This document shows positions 19,509 to 28,348 of a stretch of 64,000 nt of DNA, piece by piece. Location: contig NZ_CP042819.1 of NCBI RefSeq assembly GCF_008065155.1, positions 1,798,001 to 1,862,000 on the forward strand, written 5' to 3'. The DNA is from Octadecabacter sp. SW4 (GTDB taxonomy: Bacteria > Pseudomonadota > Alphaproteobacteria > Rhodobacterales > Rhodobacteraceae). Under the pieces are notes generated by a model, which was not told the DNA's origin, did not search any database, and worked only from the letters and a program-made list of their open reading frames with translations. The position numbers and the translations under genes were made by a program. Each line of letters starts with the position of its first letter. The first letter of the stretch is position 1.

Positions 19509-19532
19509 ACACCCAGCCTAATTTTGCGTTAA

Positions 19533-19736
19533 TCAGAGCTTGCCGATGCGCCGTCCCATGCGCATGGCCTGACGCGCGCGCTTGGTCCCGTCACGGGCCT
19601 GTTTGGCCTGCTGGCGCTCTTCGCGGGTCATGTTTTGTGGATCACGGCCACGATTGGCGGCCATATCGATCCCCTTGTTAATGCCACGATTCACCAATTT
19701 ACGTAAAATCATCGAAATAATGCGGTCGACGTTCAT
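19533..19736 (-). CDS. Small basic protein, unknown function
   Basis: A 67-aa protein with a hydrophobic/amphipathic N-terminus (MNVDRIISMILRKLVNRGINKGI) and a very basic helical C-terminus rich in Arg, Lys and Gln (REERQQAKQARDGTKRARQAMRMGRRIGKL). I do not recognise the family. AAGGA seven bases before the ATG supports the start. It is downstream of scpB on the same strand. Confidence 0.65.
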   Translation of the reverse strand: MNVDRIISMILRKLVNRGINKGIDMAANRGRDPQNMTREERQQAKQARDGTKRARQAMRMGRRIGKL

Positions 19737-19835
19737 CTGCGCGTCCTTTGCTCTGCCTGATGGAAATCTAGCCCATTTCGCCTGATATCCCAAATCACGC
19801 AAACGATAGCAGGGCTTTCGGGCGATTTCGTGGCG

Positions 19836-20471
19836 CTATTCGTCCTCGAACAATTCGGTCTGGTCATCATCGTCGTCTTCGCTTTCGCCCATCCCGGTCC
19901 CGGGTGGCGGACGGTTTTCCAGCAGGCCAGCTGATCGCAATTCCTTGAGCCCCGGCAAGTCCCGCGCGTTTTCAAGGCCGAAGTGATCAAGAAACTCCTG
20001 TGTCACCACAAAAGTCACAGGCCGCCCCGGCGTCATCTTGCGCCGCCCAAAGCGGATCCATTCCATCTCGATCAGCTGATCAATCGTGCCGCGGCTGACC
20101 GACACACCGCGAATTTCCTCGATTTCGGCGCGGGTGACGGGCTGGTGATAGGCGACGATGGCCAGAGTTTCGATCGCCGCGCGCGACAGTTTGCGCACCT
20201 CGATCGTTTCCTTTTGCATCAGAAAGCCCAGATCAGAGGCGGTGCGAATGGCCCAGGCATCGCCCACCTTCATCAGGTTCACGCCGCGCCCGTCATAGCG
20301 TTTGCGCAGATGCACCAATGCCTCGGCAGGGTCACAGCCATGCGGCATCCGGCCCGCCAATTCCTTGATCGTGACGGGATCGGCAGTGGCGAACAGGATC
20401 GCCTCGACCATGCGCTCCTGCTCGGCCATTGGCGGGGCTTCGAACAGGCTTTCTTCTTTGACTTCAACCAT
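19836..20471 (-). CDS. scpB: Segregation and condensation protein B
   Basis: A 211-aa subunit of the SMC-ScpAB condensin that organises and segregates the chromosome. Paired winged helices are seen: MVEAILFATADPVTIKELAGRMP, and IETLAIVAYHQPVTRAEIEEIRGVSVSRGTIDQLIEMEWIRFGRRKMTPGRPVTFVVTQEFLDHFGL, which is the ScpB signature. The C-terminus is acidic. The start overlaps the scpA stop by eight bases, so the two are translationally coupled. Confidence 0.95.
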   Translation of the reverse strand: MVEVKEESLFEAPPMAEQERMVEAILFATADPVTIKELAGRMPHGCDPAEALVHLRKRYDGRGVNLMKVGDAWAIRTASDLGFLMQKETIEVRKLSRAAIETLAIVAYHQPVTRAEIEEIRGVSVSRGTIDQLIEMEWIRFGRRKMTPGRPVTFVVTQEFLDHFGLENARDLPGLKELRSAGLLENRPPPGTGMGESEDDDDDQTELFEDE

Positions 20472-21252
20472 CTGTGGGCAACTTCTTACGTATTTGGATG
20501 GGGGCGAAAATCTCGCCCTGACGGATTTCGATACGGCCTTCCTTGGCCAATTCCAGACTGGCGGCAAAGGTGCTGGCGGTGGCGGATCGTTTCTTGGCGG
20601 GGTCCATCTCCCAGCCCTCGGGCAGGTAGGACATGATGTCGGTCCATTCGCCCGCAAAGCCGATCAGCCCGCGCATCCGCCCAAGGGCTTCTTCCATCGT
20701 AAAGACAGAATCGCGGTCCATCGTAAAGGGGCGGAAATCATCGCGGGTGCGAATGCGCGCATAGCCCTGCATCAGGTCCAGCAGGGTCGCGGTATAGGTC
20801 ACGCGGCGCACACGGGCAACGTCTTCGGTGATGCCGCGGGCAAAGAAATCTCGCCCCTTCTGGTCGCGCGCCATCAATTTGGCCGCCGCTTCGCGCATCG
20901 CTTGCAGACGCTCCAGCTGAAACGCCAGATGGGCGGCCAGTTCCTCGCCCGATGGTCCTTCCTCGGCGGGATCGGGGGGCAGCAGGAGGCGCGATTTCAG
21001 AAACGCCAGCCACGCGGCCATCACCAGATAATCAGCGGCCAATTCGATGCGAAGTTCCTTGGCCCGTTCGATAAAGCCCAGATACTGTTCGGCCAGTGCC
21101 AGCACGGAAATCTGGCGCAGATCGACCTTTTGCGTGCGCGACAACGTCAAAAGCAGATCAAGCGGCCCCTCGTAACCGTCCACGTCCACAATCAGCGCCT
21201 CGGCAGCAAGCCGGTCGTTCACATCTTCCTGAAACTGGTCTTGCTCAGCCAT
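20464..21252 (-). CDS. scpA: Segregation and condensation protein A
   Basis: A 262-aa kleisin that bridges SMC heads and binds ScpB. N-terminal motif YEGPLDLLLTLSRTQKVDLRQISVLALAEQYL, then AADYLVMAAWLAFLKSRLLLP, and a C-terminal winged helix (SATASTFAASLELAKEGRIEIRQGEIFAPIQIR). It overlaps nagZ upstream and scpB downstream by eight bases each. Confidence 0.95.
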   Translation of the reverse strand: MAEQDQFQEDVNDRLAAEALIVDVDGYEGPLDLLLTLSRTQKVDLRQISVLALAEQYLGFIERAKELRIELAADYLVMAAWLAFLKSRLLLPPDPAEEGPSGEELAAHLAFQLERLQAMREAAAKLMARDQKGRDFFARGITEDVARVRRVTYTATLLDLMQGYARIRTRDDFRPFTMDRDSVFTMEEALGRMRGLIGFAGEWTDIMSYLPEGWEMDPAKKRSATASTFAASLELAKEGRIEIRQGEIFAPIQIRKKLPTDG

Positions 21253-22249
21253 GCGGCCCCTCGCCTAAAAGCCCGTTAAATTCGGCTTCCAGAGCGGGAA
21301 TGTCAATCAGTGTCGGCGATTTACGCGTGGCAAGGGCGGCATCGGCGCGGGCCTGCGCGACCGGGGTCAGCGCACCGCTGGCGGCGGCGACCTGTTCCAT
21401 TTCGCCGGCGTGGCCATTGCAGTGCAAAACCACGTCGCATCCGGCAGCAATCGCGCCCGCGGCGCGGGCCGTCAAATCACCCTGCAAGGCCTCCATCGAC
21501 AGGTCATCGGTCATGATCAGCCCGCCAAAGCCGATGTCCTCGCGGATCACCCGCATCATCTTGGCCGATGTGGTGGCGGGGGCGGTCGGGTCGATGTCTT
21601 CGAACACGATATGGGCGGTCATGCCCATCGGCAGATCGTTCAGCGCTTTGAACGGCGCGAAATCCTGCGCCGCGAGGTCAGCGCGGGTGGCGGTGACGCG
21701 CGGCAGGTCTTTGTGGCTGTCAACGCGGGCGCGGCCATGCCCGGGGATATGTTTCAAGACCGGCAACACCCCGCCCGCCAGCAGCCCGTCAGCCACCGCG
21801 CGGGCGGCCGCAATCACGGTCTCCGCATCCTGCCCATAACAGCGGTTCCGCAAAAACGGATGGGTGTCGTGATCGGCCACATCGGCCATCGGCGCGCAAT
21901 TGGCATCAATGCCGACATCGCGCAGTTCCGCGGCAATCAACAGATAGCGCAGATGCATGGCGCGCAGCGGATCATGGGCAACCGCCATCTGGTCCAGCGG
22001 CGGCAGGTATTCGCGCCAGTATGGCGCGCGCATCCGCTGCACGCGCCCGCCTTCCTGATCAATCAGGATCGGCGCGTCACGGCCCACAGCATCGCGCAGG
22101 TCCGCCGTCAGGCGGCGCAGTTGTTCGGGCGTGTCGACATTGCGTGCAAACAGGATGAACCCAAGCGGGTCACAATCTCGAAAAAACGATCTTTCCCAGT
22201 CAGTTACAGCGTGACCTTCAGGTCCGAAAATCGCCGCAGATTGCGGCAT
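21245..22249 (-). CDS. nagZ: Beta-N-acetylhexosaminidase (peptidoglycan recycling)
   Basis: A 334-aa glycoside hydrolase of family 3 that removes N-acetylglucosamine from anhydromuropeptides in the cytoplasm. Seen: ILIDQEGGRVQRMR (about 61-74), the KHIPGHGRARVDSHKDLP motif with the Asp/His acid-base pair (166-183), and MTDDLSMEAL with the nucleophile Asp (about 248). No signal peptide. The SPOR gene stop directly abuts its ATG. Confidence 0.95.
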   Translation of the reverse strand: MPQSAAIFGPEGHAVTDWERSFFRDCDPLGFILFARNVDTPEQLRRLTADLRDAVGRDAPILIDQEGGRVQRMRAPYWREYLPPLDQMAVAHDPLRAMHLRYLLIAAELRDVGIDANCAPMADVADHDTHPFLRNRCYGQDAETVIAAARAVADGLLAGGVLPVLKHIPGHGRARVDSHKDLPRVTATRADLAAQDFAPFKALNDLPMGMTAHIVFEDIDPTAPATTSAKMMRVIREDIGFGGLIMTDDLSMEALQGDLTARAAGAIAAGCDVVLHCNGHAGEMEQVAAASGALTPVAQARADAALATRKSPTLIDIPALEAEFNGLLGEGPHG

Positions 22250-23274
22250 TTAACGGACCACAACGGGGATACAGGCGGCCTCCTCGGCGACCAGGGCGCT
22301 GCAGAAGCGGCGCGCATCGGCCAGATCGTCAAAGCCCATCGCACGCAACCTGTAAAAGGTGCGCCCGCCACTTTCGGCGCGCTGGATCAGACGATCCTTG
22401 CCATTCATGTAATCGCTGAACTCACCTGACAGGCGGGTCCATTCGCGCGCCGCGATCTCGGCGCTGTCAAAGGCGCCCAGCTGCACCAGCTTGGTGCCTG
22501 CGGGAATCACCGCCTCGCTGACGGCGGCAGGTGCGCTGGCGGGGGCCGGCGCGCTGGCGGGCGCGGCTTGGGCCACGGCGGGCGTCACGACTGCAGCGGC
22601 GAATCCGCCGTTGGGACGGACCCTTGGACGCAGGGAGCGCGCGACACCGGCCGCAGTCGTGGCGACGGGCGACGCTGTCGGCGCAGGCGTTTCAACCTGT
22701 GCGACACCGGCCACAGCGACAGCCACGGGCACATCTTCGCCCGCTTCAAGGTCCGTCATCGGCGCGGCGGCGGCAGCGATCTGATCCGCCAGCGCCAATA
22801 CTTCCTCGACCGTGAGGGGCGTGTCGGGATCAACGGGGCTGGCGGTCTCAGCGGCTTCGGCAACGGCGGCCACTTCGCCTTCAACCACCGTGCCAAGCGG
22901 GTCTTTCGGCGCCAGCTCACGGGCTTCGGCCGATGGCGTGATTTCAAGGTCTTCTTGCGGCAGGGCGGGCTGCGCGGGGCCAGCACCAGCGTATCTTCGG
23001 GCGGGGCGACGCCGCCCTGGGCGGGCACGGCATTGACGGAAAGCCCTGTGTGCAGGGCAATTTCACCACCGGGGTTTTCGGGGGCGGATCGCATCGGCCC
23101 CTCCATCGCGCGCACGACCGGAACACCCGTCGCATCGCGCACCAGCAATTTGTAGCCCCAGACACCGATCCCCACCACAAGCGCGAGCGACATCGCCGCC
23201 CCTGCATAGCTTACCAGTTTGCCCGCGCGCGGACCTTTTCCCGAACGCGCACCCTCAAAGGAAGTCTCTGCCAT
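22250..23274 (-). pseudogene. SPOR-domain cell-envelope protein, frameshifted
   Basis: A bitopic inner-membrane protein of about 341 aa (restored). A short cytoplasmic N-terminus is followed by one membrane segment (LVSYAGAAMSLALVVGIGVWGYKLLV). A long acidic, Pro/Ala-rich periplasmic linker leads to a C-terminal SPOR domain (LVQLGAFDSAEIAAREWTRL ... FYRLRAMGFDDLADARRFCSAL). SPOR domains bind denuded peptidoglycan at the septum. The frame breaks in the linker at the G4 run 22976-22979; one more G rejoins both parts. It sits between argS and nagZ, the usual Rhodobacterales order. A sequencing error is likely. Confidence 0.88.
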
Positions 23275-23352
23275 ATCGCCTCGCTGCCCGCTTTGGGCTG
23301 CACGTGGCACCCCGCAGGTCTCTCTTGCCTCACTCGCCCAGACGCGTGCGCT

Positions 23353-25095
23353 TTAGCGCATCTCTTCTGCTGGGGTCACGCCAAGAATACCAAGACCGGA
23401 CGAAATAACAACGGCGACAGCACGAATCAGCGCGATTTTGGATTGTGTTGCCGATGAATCACCAATCTGCAGGAACCGCAGGTCGGTGTCGTCGTTGCCG
23501 CGGTTCCACAGGGCGTGAAATTCCGACGCCATTTCATATAGATAAAAGGCGACCCGATGCGGCTCGTTGGTGCGCGCCGCGATTTCCACAAGGCGCGGAA
23601 ATTCGGCGATCTTTTGCGCCACTTTCAGCTCGGCCTCGTGGGCAAGACCGGACAAATCGGCCCCCTGCAGGGCGGCGTCATCGACAGCGATCCCTTCCTC
23701 GGTCGCCTTGCGCAGCACCGAGGCAATCCGCGCATGCGCATATTGCACATAGAACACCGGGTTGTCCTTGGACTGTTCGGTGACCTTGTCAAAATCGAAA
23801 TCAAGGGGCGCGTCGTTCTTGCGGGTCAGCATGTGGAACCGGGTCACGTCCTTGCCAACGGCATCGACCACATCGCGCACGGTGATAAACGTCCCGGCCC
23901 GTTTGGACATCTTGAAGGGTTCGCCGTTCTTGAACAGTTTGACCAGCTGCGTCAGCTTGATATCAAGCGGCACGCGGCCATCCGACAGCGCCGCGACAGC
24001 CGCCTTCATCCGTTTGACATACCCGCCATGATCCGCGCCAAAGACGTCGATCAGCTGATCATAGCCGCGCTGCACCTTGTCATAGTGATAGGCGATGTCG
24101 GGCGCGAAATAGGTCCACGCCCCGTCCGACTTCATGATCGGGCGGTCCACGTCATCACCAAATTCCGTTGACTTGAACAGGGTCTGTTCGCGCGGTTCCC
24201 AGTCCTCGGGCATCTTGCCCTTGGGGGGTTCGAGCGTGCCCTTGTAGATCAGACCCTTCTGATCAAGATCGGCAATCGCCGCCTCGATCAGACCCGTGCC
24301 ATAAAGCGATTTTTCACTGTAAAACTTGTCCATTGCGACACCGAGCGAGGCCAGATCCGCACGGATCAACGCCATCATGGCATCGGTGGCAAATTCGCGC
24401 ACAGCCTCCAGCCAGACATCCTCGGGCTGATCAACATAGGCATCGCCGACCGATGCCATGAGCGCCTTGCCCGTCTCGATCAGGTAATCACCCGGATAGG
24501 TGCCATCGGGAAAGGCGACCTGTTTGCCATGCGCCTCAAGGTAGCGCAGATAGACCGACCGCGCGAGGACATCGACCTGCGCGCCGCCGTCATTGATATA
24601 GTATTCGCGCGTCACGTCCCATCCGGCGAAATCCAGCAGGCTTGCGAGCGCATCGCCAAACACGGCCCCGCGCGTATGCCCCACATGCAGCGGGCCGGTG
24701 GGATTGGCCGATACATATTCCACGTTGACCTTTTGCCCCTGCCCCATCGTCGAGCGGCCAAAACCATCCACGTCAAGCGCGGCCTTGACCACGCCCTGCC
24801 AGACCGCAGGGGCCAGACGCATATTCAGAAAACCCGGTCCTGCAACCTCGGCCACAGACACGCGCGGATCAGCCGCCAGCAACGCGGCCAGGGCATCGGC
24901 GATATCGCGCGGTTTCATTCCGGCCGGTTTTGCCAGCACCATCGCCGCGTTCGTCGCCATATCGCCATGCGCCGCATCACGCGGCGGTTCTACCGTGACA
25001 GCCGCCCGGTCAAGCCCCGCAGGCAGGCGCCCGTCAGCCACCAGCGCATCCAGACAGTCGATCACAAGCACACGGATTTCAGCAAAGAGGTTCAT
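23353..25095 (-). CDS. argS: Arginyl-tRNA synthetase
   Basis: A 580-aa class I aminoacyl-tRNA synthetase. The N-terminal Add1 domain comes first. The HIGH motif is HVGHTRG (about residues 136-142), preceded by [21 protein letters not shown] motif, [11 protein letters not shown], is at about 397. The DALR anticodon-binding domain is at the end. Second gene of the dgt-argS-SPOR-nagZ-scpAB series. Confidence 0.97.
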   Translation of the reverse strand: MNLFAEIRVLVIDCLDALVADGRLPAGLDRAAVTVEPPRDAAHGDMATNAAMVLAKPAGMKPRDIADALAALLAADPRVSVAEVAGPGFLNMRLAPAVWQGVVKAALDVDGFGRSTMGQGQKVNVEYVSANPTGPLHVGHTRGAVFGDALASLLDFAGWDVTREYYINDGGAQVDVLARSVYLRYLEAHGKQVAFPDGTYPGDYLIETGKALMASVGDAYVDQPEDVWLEAVREFATDAMMALIRADLASLGVAMDKFYSEKSLYGTGLIEAAIADLDQKGLIYKGTLEPPKGKMPEDWEPREQTLFKSTEFGDDVDRPIMKSDGAWTYFAPDIAYHYDKVQRGYDQLIDVFGADHGGYVKRMKAAVAALSDGRVPLDIKLTQLVKLFKNGEPFKMSKRAGTFITVRDVVDAVGKDVTRFHMLTRKNDAPLDFDFDKVTEQSKDNPVFYVQYAHARIASVLRKATEEGIAVDDAALQGADLSGLAHEAELKVAQKIAEFPRLVEIAARTNEPHRVAFYLYEMASEFHALWNRGNDDTDLRFLQIGDSSATQSKIALIRAVAVVISSGLGILGVTPAEEMR

Positions 25096-25237
25096 CAGCG
25101 CGTTTTCCTATTGTTCAAGGGGCGGTTTATCACGGCCCTGCGCCGCGTCAACGGATGGCAGGGGAAACAACCTTGATCCGCACCACATTCGCGTTTCCGG
25201 GCGCAAGCCTGCTGGCGACGCTGATCATCCGGCGCAG

Positions 25238-26401
25238 CTAGCCCATCAATCGCGCGTGGGTTTCCAGCGCGAAACGGTCGGTCATCCCGGCGATGTAATC
25301 AGCCACGATCCGCGCCAGCGCCGTTTCGTCGCGCGCCTCGGCCACATCCTTGCGCCATTGCTTGGGCAGATGTTCGGGCTGCGCCATGAAAAGCGGGAAC
25401 AGGTCATTCACGACCTGTGTGACGTCCTTGCGCATCCGCACCACGGCGGGCGCGCGATACATGCGGGTGAACAGGAACTTGCGGATCACCCCAAGGTCGG
25501 ACCAAAGCGCGGGTGAAAACTGCACCATCATCCGGCCCGCGTGGCGGATATCGGCGGCTGATTGCGGGTCCACCTCGGCCAGATTGGCGCGGCTTACGGC
25601 CATCACATCCTCGACCAGAATACCAAAGAAACGGCGCAGGGCCTCGTGGCGGCGACGATAGTAATTGAGGCCGGGGTATTTGCCGTCCACCTCGCGAAAA
25701 CAATCCCCCACCACCGGCAGATCCAACAGATCATCGGTGCCGAACAGTTCAGCGCGCAAACCATCATGCAGGTCGTGGTTGTTATAGGCGATGTCATCGG
25801 ACAGGGCCGCGACCTGCGCCTCGCCGCTGGCGTGGGTATGCAGCTCAAGATCGTGACGGGCGTTGTAGTCGGCCAGCGCGTAAGGCACCGGATCACTAAC
25901 CGGACCGTCGCCCGGAACGGGCGCAACAGGACCATTATGTTTGGCGATCCCTTCCAGCGTTTCCCAAGTCAGGTTCAGCCCGTCCCATTCGGCATAATGG
26001 CGCTCCAGATTGGTGACGATACGAATGGCCTGCGCGTTATGATCGAAACCGCCGTAGGGGGCCATCAGGGCCGATAGCGCCTCCTCGCCCGTGTGGCCAA
26101 AGGGGGTGTGGCCCAGATCATGGGCCAGCGCCACCGCCTCGGTCAGGGCACCGTCCAGCCCCAACACGCCGGAAATGGTGCGCGCGACCTGCGCGACCTC
26201 GATCGAATGGGTCAGGCGGGTGCGAAAATAATCACCCTCGTGTTCGACGAATACCTGGGTCTTGTGTTTCAAGCGGCGAAAGGCGCTCGCATGGATAATC
26301 CGGTCGCGATCACGCTGAAAGGGCGAGCGAAAAACACTCTCGTCCTCGGGATAAAGCCTGCCCCGCGTCCCGGCGGGATTGCAGGCATAGGGCGCTGCCA
26401 T
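25238..26401 (-). CDS. dgt: Deoxyguanosinetriphosphate triphosphohydrolase-like protein (HD domain)
   Basis: A 387-aa dNTP triphosphohydrolase of the type that cleaves dNTPs to nucleoside and tripolyphosphate. Metal-binding HD residues are visible: His in TRLTHSIEVAQVAR, His-Asp in ALAHDLGHTPFGH, and Asp in ALSDDIAYNNHDL. RDRIIHASAFRRLKHKTQVF marks the bacterial Dgt-like branch. ATG at 26401 is the family start; longer readings run into the divergent erpA gene. First gene of the minus-strand operon. Confidence 0.93.
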   Translation of the reverse strand: MAAPYACNPAGTRGRLYPEDESVFRSPFQRDRDRIIHASAFRRLKHKTQVFVEHEGDYFRTRLTHSIEVAQVARTISGVLGLDGALTEAVALAHDLGHTPFGHTGEEALSALMAPYGGFDHNAQAIRIVTNLERHYAEWDGLNLTWETLEGIAKHNGPVAPVPGDGPVSDPVPYALADYNARHDLELHTHASGEAQVAALSDDIAYNNHDLHDGLRAELFGTDDLLDLPVVGDCFREVDGKYPGLNYYRRRHEALRRFFGILVEDVMAVSRANLAEVDPQSAADIRHAGRMMVQFSPALWSDLGVIRKFLFTRMYRAPAVVRMRKDVTQVVNDLFPLFMAQPEHLPKQWRKDVAEARDETALARIVADYIAGMTDRFALETHARLMG

Positions 26402-26497
26402 TGCCTTTGCCTCGTCTTCATTTGTCGGGCGCCTGCCTTGCCGCCCCTGCCTGCTGTTCCTATATTCAATTTGAAGGTAAACCGATAGGCCCCCAAA

Positions 26498-26821
26498 ATG
26501 ATGATCCCGCCCAAAGTGACCGCCCGCGCCTTTGAACGCCTGGCCGAAATTGGCGCAAGTGCCCAGGGCAAGGCCCTGCGCGTCGCCGTTGAAGGGGGCG
26601 GATGCAGCGGGTTCCAGTATGAAATCGACCTTGATGATCCCAAGGATGATGATCTGATCCTTGAAGGATCGGGTGAAAAGGTGGTGGTGGACTCGGTATC
26701 GCTCCCGTTCCTGACAGATGCGGTGATCGATTTCTCCGAAGAGCTGATCGGCGCGCGCTTTGTGATCGAGAACCCGAATGCCAGCAGCTCTTGCGGATGT
26801 GGTGTCAGCTTTTCGATGTAG
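26498..26821 (+). CDS. erpA: Iron-sulfur cluster carrier/insertion protein (A-type, ErpA/IscA-like)
   Basis: A 107-aa A-type carrier that delivers Fe-S clusters to apo-proteins. The three cluster-binding cysteines are present: one in GGGCSGFQYEIDL (about 36) and two in the C-terminal SSSCGCGVSFSM. Divergent from dgt across 96 bases and followed by a clear terminator, so it is monocistronic. Confidence 0.93.
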   Translation: MMIPPKVTARAFERLAEIGASAQGKALRVAVEGGGCSGFQYEIDLDDPKDDDLILEGSGEKVVVDSVSLPFLTDAVIDFSEELIGARFVIENPNASSSCGCGVSFSM

Positions 26822-26844
26822 GACGCCATCACCGCTGCCACTGA

Positions 26845-26874
26845 CGCCGCGCCTGCAAGGGCCGCGGCGTTTTT
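26845..26874 (+). terminator. Rho-independent terminator of the A-type Fe-S carrier gene
   Basis: Stem CGCCGCG / CGCGGCG with an 11-base loop followed by TTTTT, 24 bases after the stop codon. Confidence 0.75.
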
Positions 26875-26903
26875 CATGGGCAGCATAATTCCCGACCGTG
26901 TTT

Positions 26904-26921
26904 CTTGAATGAACATTCAAG
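26904..26921. promoter_or_regulatory. 18-bp palindrome upstream of a small secreted protein
   Basis: CTTGAATGAACATTCAAG is a perfect inverted repeat (8-bp arms, AA centre). It lies 147 bases before the ATG at 27068, in a non-coding gap. It has the form of an operator for a dimeric repressor such as TetR-type; no such regulator adjoins. Confidence 0.45.
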
Positions 26922-27067
26922 GATTTCCGTCGAAATTTCTTGGTGCGAAACGACCCATTCAGTTGTGCGCAAACAAACACACTATACGGTTTAGTTCAAA
27001 AATTTTCCTCCTATATCAGACCTGTCGGTGGCAATCACGCCACCCCCAAAACAAAACGGAGATTAAC

Positions 27068-27409
27068 ATGAAACGCACATCTATCGCTCTCGCCCTCGTC
27101 GCATCCCTTGGCGTCGCATCTGTCGCAACTGCGGCCGATTACAACTATTTCGGTCTGCAAGGCACCCAGGACGCATCCTCCAATATCGACGTCGGCCTTG
27201 TGCGCGCGGCCACCGACGGCACCGTGCAGATCTACAGCTACAATGGCGGCGAAACCGGCGCGCTTCTGGGCGAAACCGCCGTTCACGCCGGTGCGAACCC
27301 GGATGTGGCCGTCAATGTCGGCGCCCAGCCCGTCACCAACGTGATTGCCGTGCTCTATGACGAAAGTGGCAATGCAGTGGCCGATCAGGTTCTGACGCTC
27401 GCCCGTTAA
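27068..27409 (+). CDS. Small exported protein, unknown function
   Basis: A 113-aa protein with a Sec signal peptide (MKRTSIALALVASLGVASVATA, cleavage after ATA) and a mature part of about 91 residues rich in Gly, Ala, Val and Asn without cysteines. It looks like a small beta-rich periplasmic protein (YNYFGLQGTQDASSNIDVGLVRAATDGTVQIYSYNGG). GGAG six bases before ATG supports the start. No family recognised. It has its own terminator, and the gap before it holds a palindrome. Confidence 0.8.
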   Translation: MKRTSIALALVASLGVASVATAADYNYFGLQGTQDASSNIDVGLVRAATDGTVQIYSYNGGETGALLGETAVHAGANPDVAVNVGAQPVTNVIAVLYDESGNAVADQVLTLAR

Positions 27410-27432
27410 GGCCCCCCATTTGCGACCCCAAA

Positions 27433-27462
27433 GGGCCGACGCCGTGAAGCGCCGGCCCTTTG
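27433..27462 (+). terminator. Terminator after the small exported protein gene
   Basis: Ten-base stem GGGCCGACGC / GCGCCGGCCC (one mismatch), loop CGTGAA, followed by TTT, 24 bases after the stop at 27409. Confidence 0.65.
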
Positions 27463-27517
27463 CCTGTTGTGTCGCCCGCCACTGTCGGTCAAAAATGGCC
27501 AAAATCAGGGGTGCCAC

Positions 27518-28318
27518 ATGAAAATCGCGACATTCAATATCAACGGAGTAAAAGCGCGCATCGACGCACTGACCCAATGGTTGCGCGACAGCGCGCCAGA
27601 CGTTGCCCTGTTGCAGGAAATCAAGTCTTTGGACGCGAACTTTCCTCGCGAAGTCTTTGAAGATATGGGATATAATGTCGAAACCCATGGGCAAAAAGGG
27701 TTCAACGGCGTCGCGATCCTGTCGAAATTCCCGCTTGAAGACGTGGTGCGCGGGCTGCCCGACGCCCAGGGTGCGGGCCGCGAGGGTGTTGACGACATCG
27801 AAGCGCGCTGGATCGAGGCCACGGTTGTGGGCGAACGAGCGGTGCGTATTTGCGGCCTCTACCTGCCCAATGGCAACCCCGCACCGGGTCCGAAATACGA
27901 CTATAAACTGCGCTGGATGGACCGTTTGCACGCCCGCGCCAAAGCGCTTATGGAACGTGAAGAACCCGCCCTAATGGCCGGAGATTACAACGTTATTCCC
28001 CAAGCATTAGATGCAAAACGCCCTGATGCATGGCGCGATGATGCGCTGTTTCGTCCCGAGAGCCGTGCCGCCTTTCGCCGGATCGAAAACCTTGGTTTTA
28101 CCGAGGCCTTTCGCGCCCGTGTGCAGGGCGCTGGCCACTACAGTTTCTGGGACTATCAGGCGGGCGCCTATGACCGCAACGACGGTATCCGCATTGACCA
28201 TGTTCTGCTGACGCCGCAATGCGCCGACTTGCTGACCGATTGTTGGATCGAGGCCGAGGTGCGTGGCCGCGATAAACCCTCGGATCACGTGCCGGTGTGG
28301 GTGAATATCGCCGCGTAA
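27518..28318 (+). CDS. xth: Exodeoxyribonuclease III
   Basis: A 266-aa AP endonuclease/3'-exonuclease of the exonuclease-phosphatase fold, for base-excision repair. Motifs: MKIATFNINGVKARI at the N-terminus (metal-ligand Asn), LLQEIKSLD (Glu ligand), LYLPNGN, MAGDYNVIP (catalytic Asp and Asn), and the C-terminal RIDHVLLTP and KPSDHVPVW (catalytic Asp-His). ATG at 27518 gives the canonical start. Confidence 0.96.
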   Translation: MKIATFNINGVKARIDALTQWLRDSAPDVALLQEIKSLDANFPREVFEDMGYNVETHGQKGFNGVAILSKFPLEDVVRGLPDAQGAGREGVDDIEARWIEATVVGERAVRICGLYLPNGNPAPGPKYDYKLRWMDRLHARAKALMEREEPALMAGDYNVIPQALDAKRPDAWRDDALFRPESRAAFRRIENLGFTEAFRARVQGAGHYSFWDYQAGAYDRNDGIRIDHVLLTPQCADLLTDCWIEAEVRGRDKPSDHVPVWVNIAA

Positions 28319-28348
28319 TCTATTGTTTTTACTTCCATAAAGGCCGCG

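Noticed and set aside
26822-26916. A minus-strand frame starting with a signal-peptide-like stretch
   Set aside because: It runs into the ErpA-like coding region in antisense and coincides with the terminator; no independent evidence.
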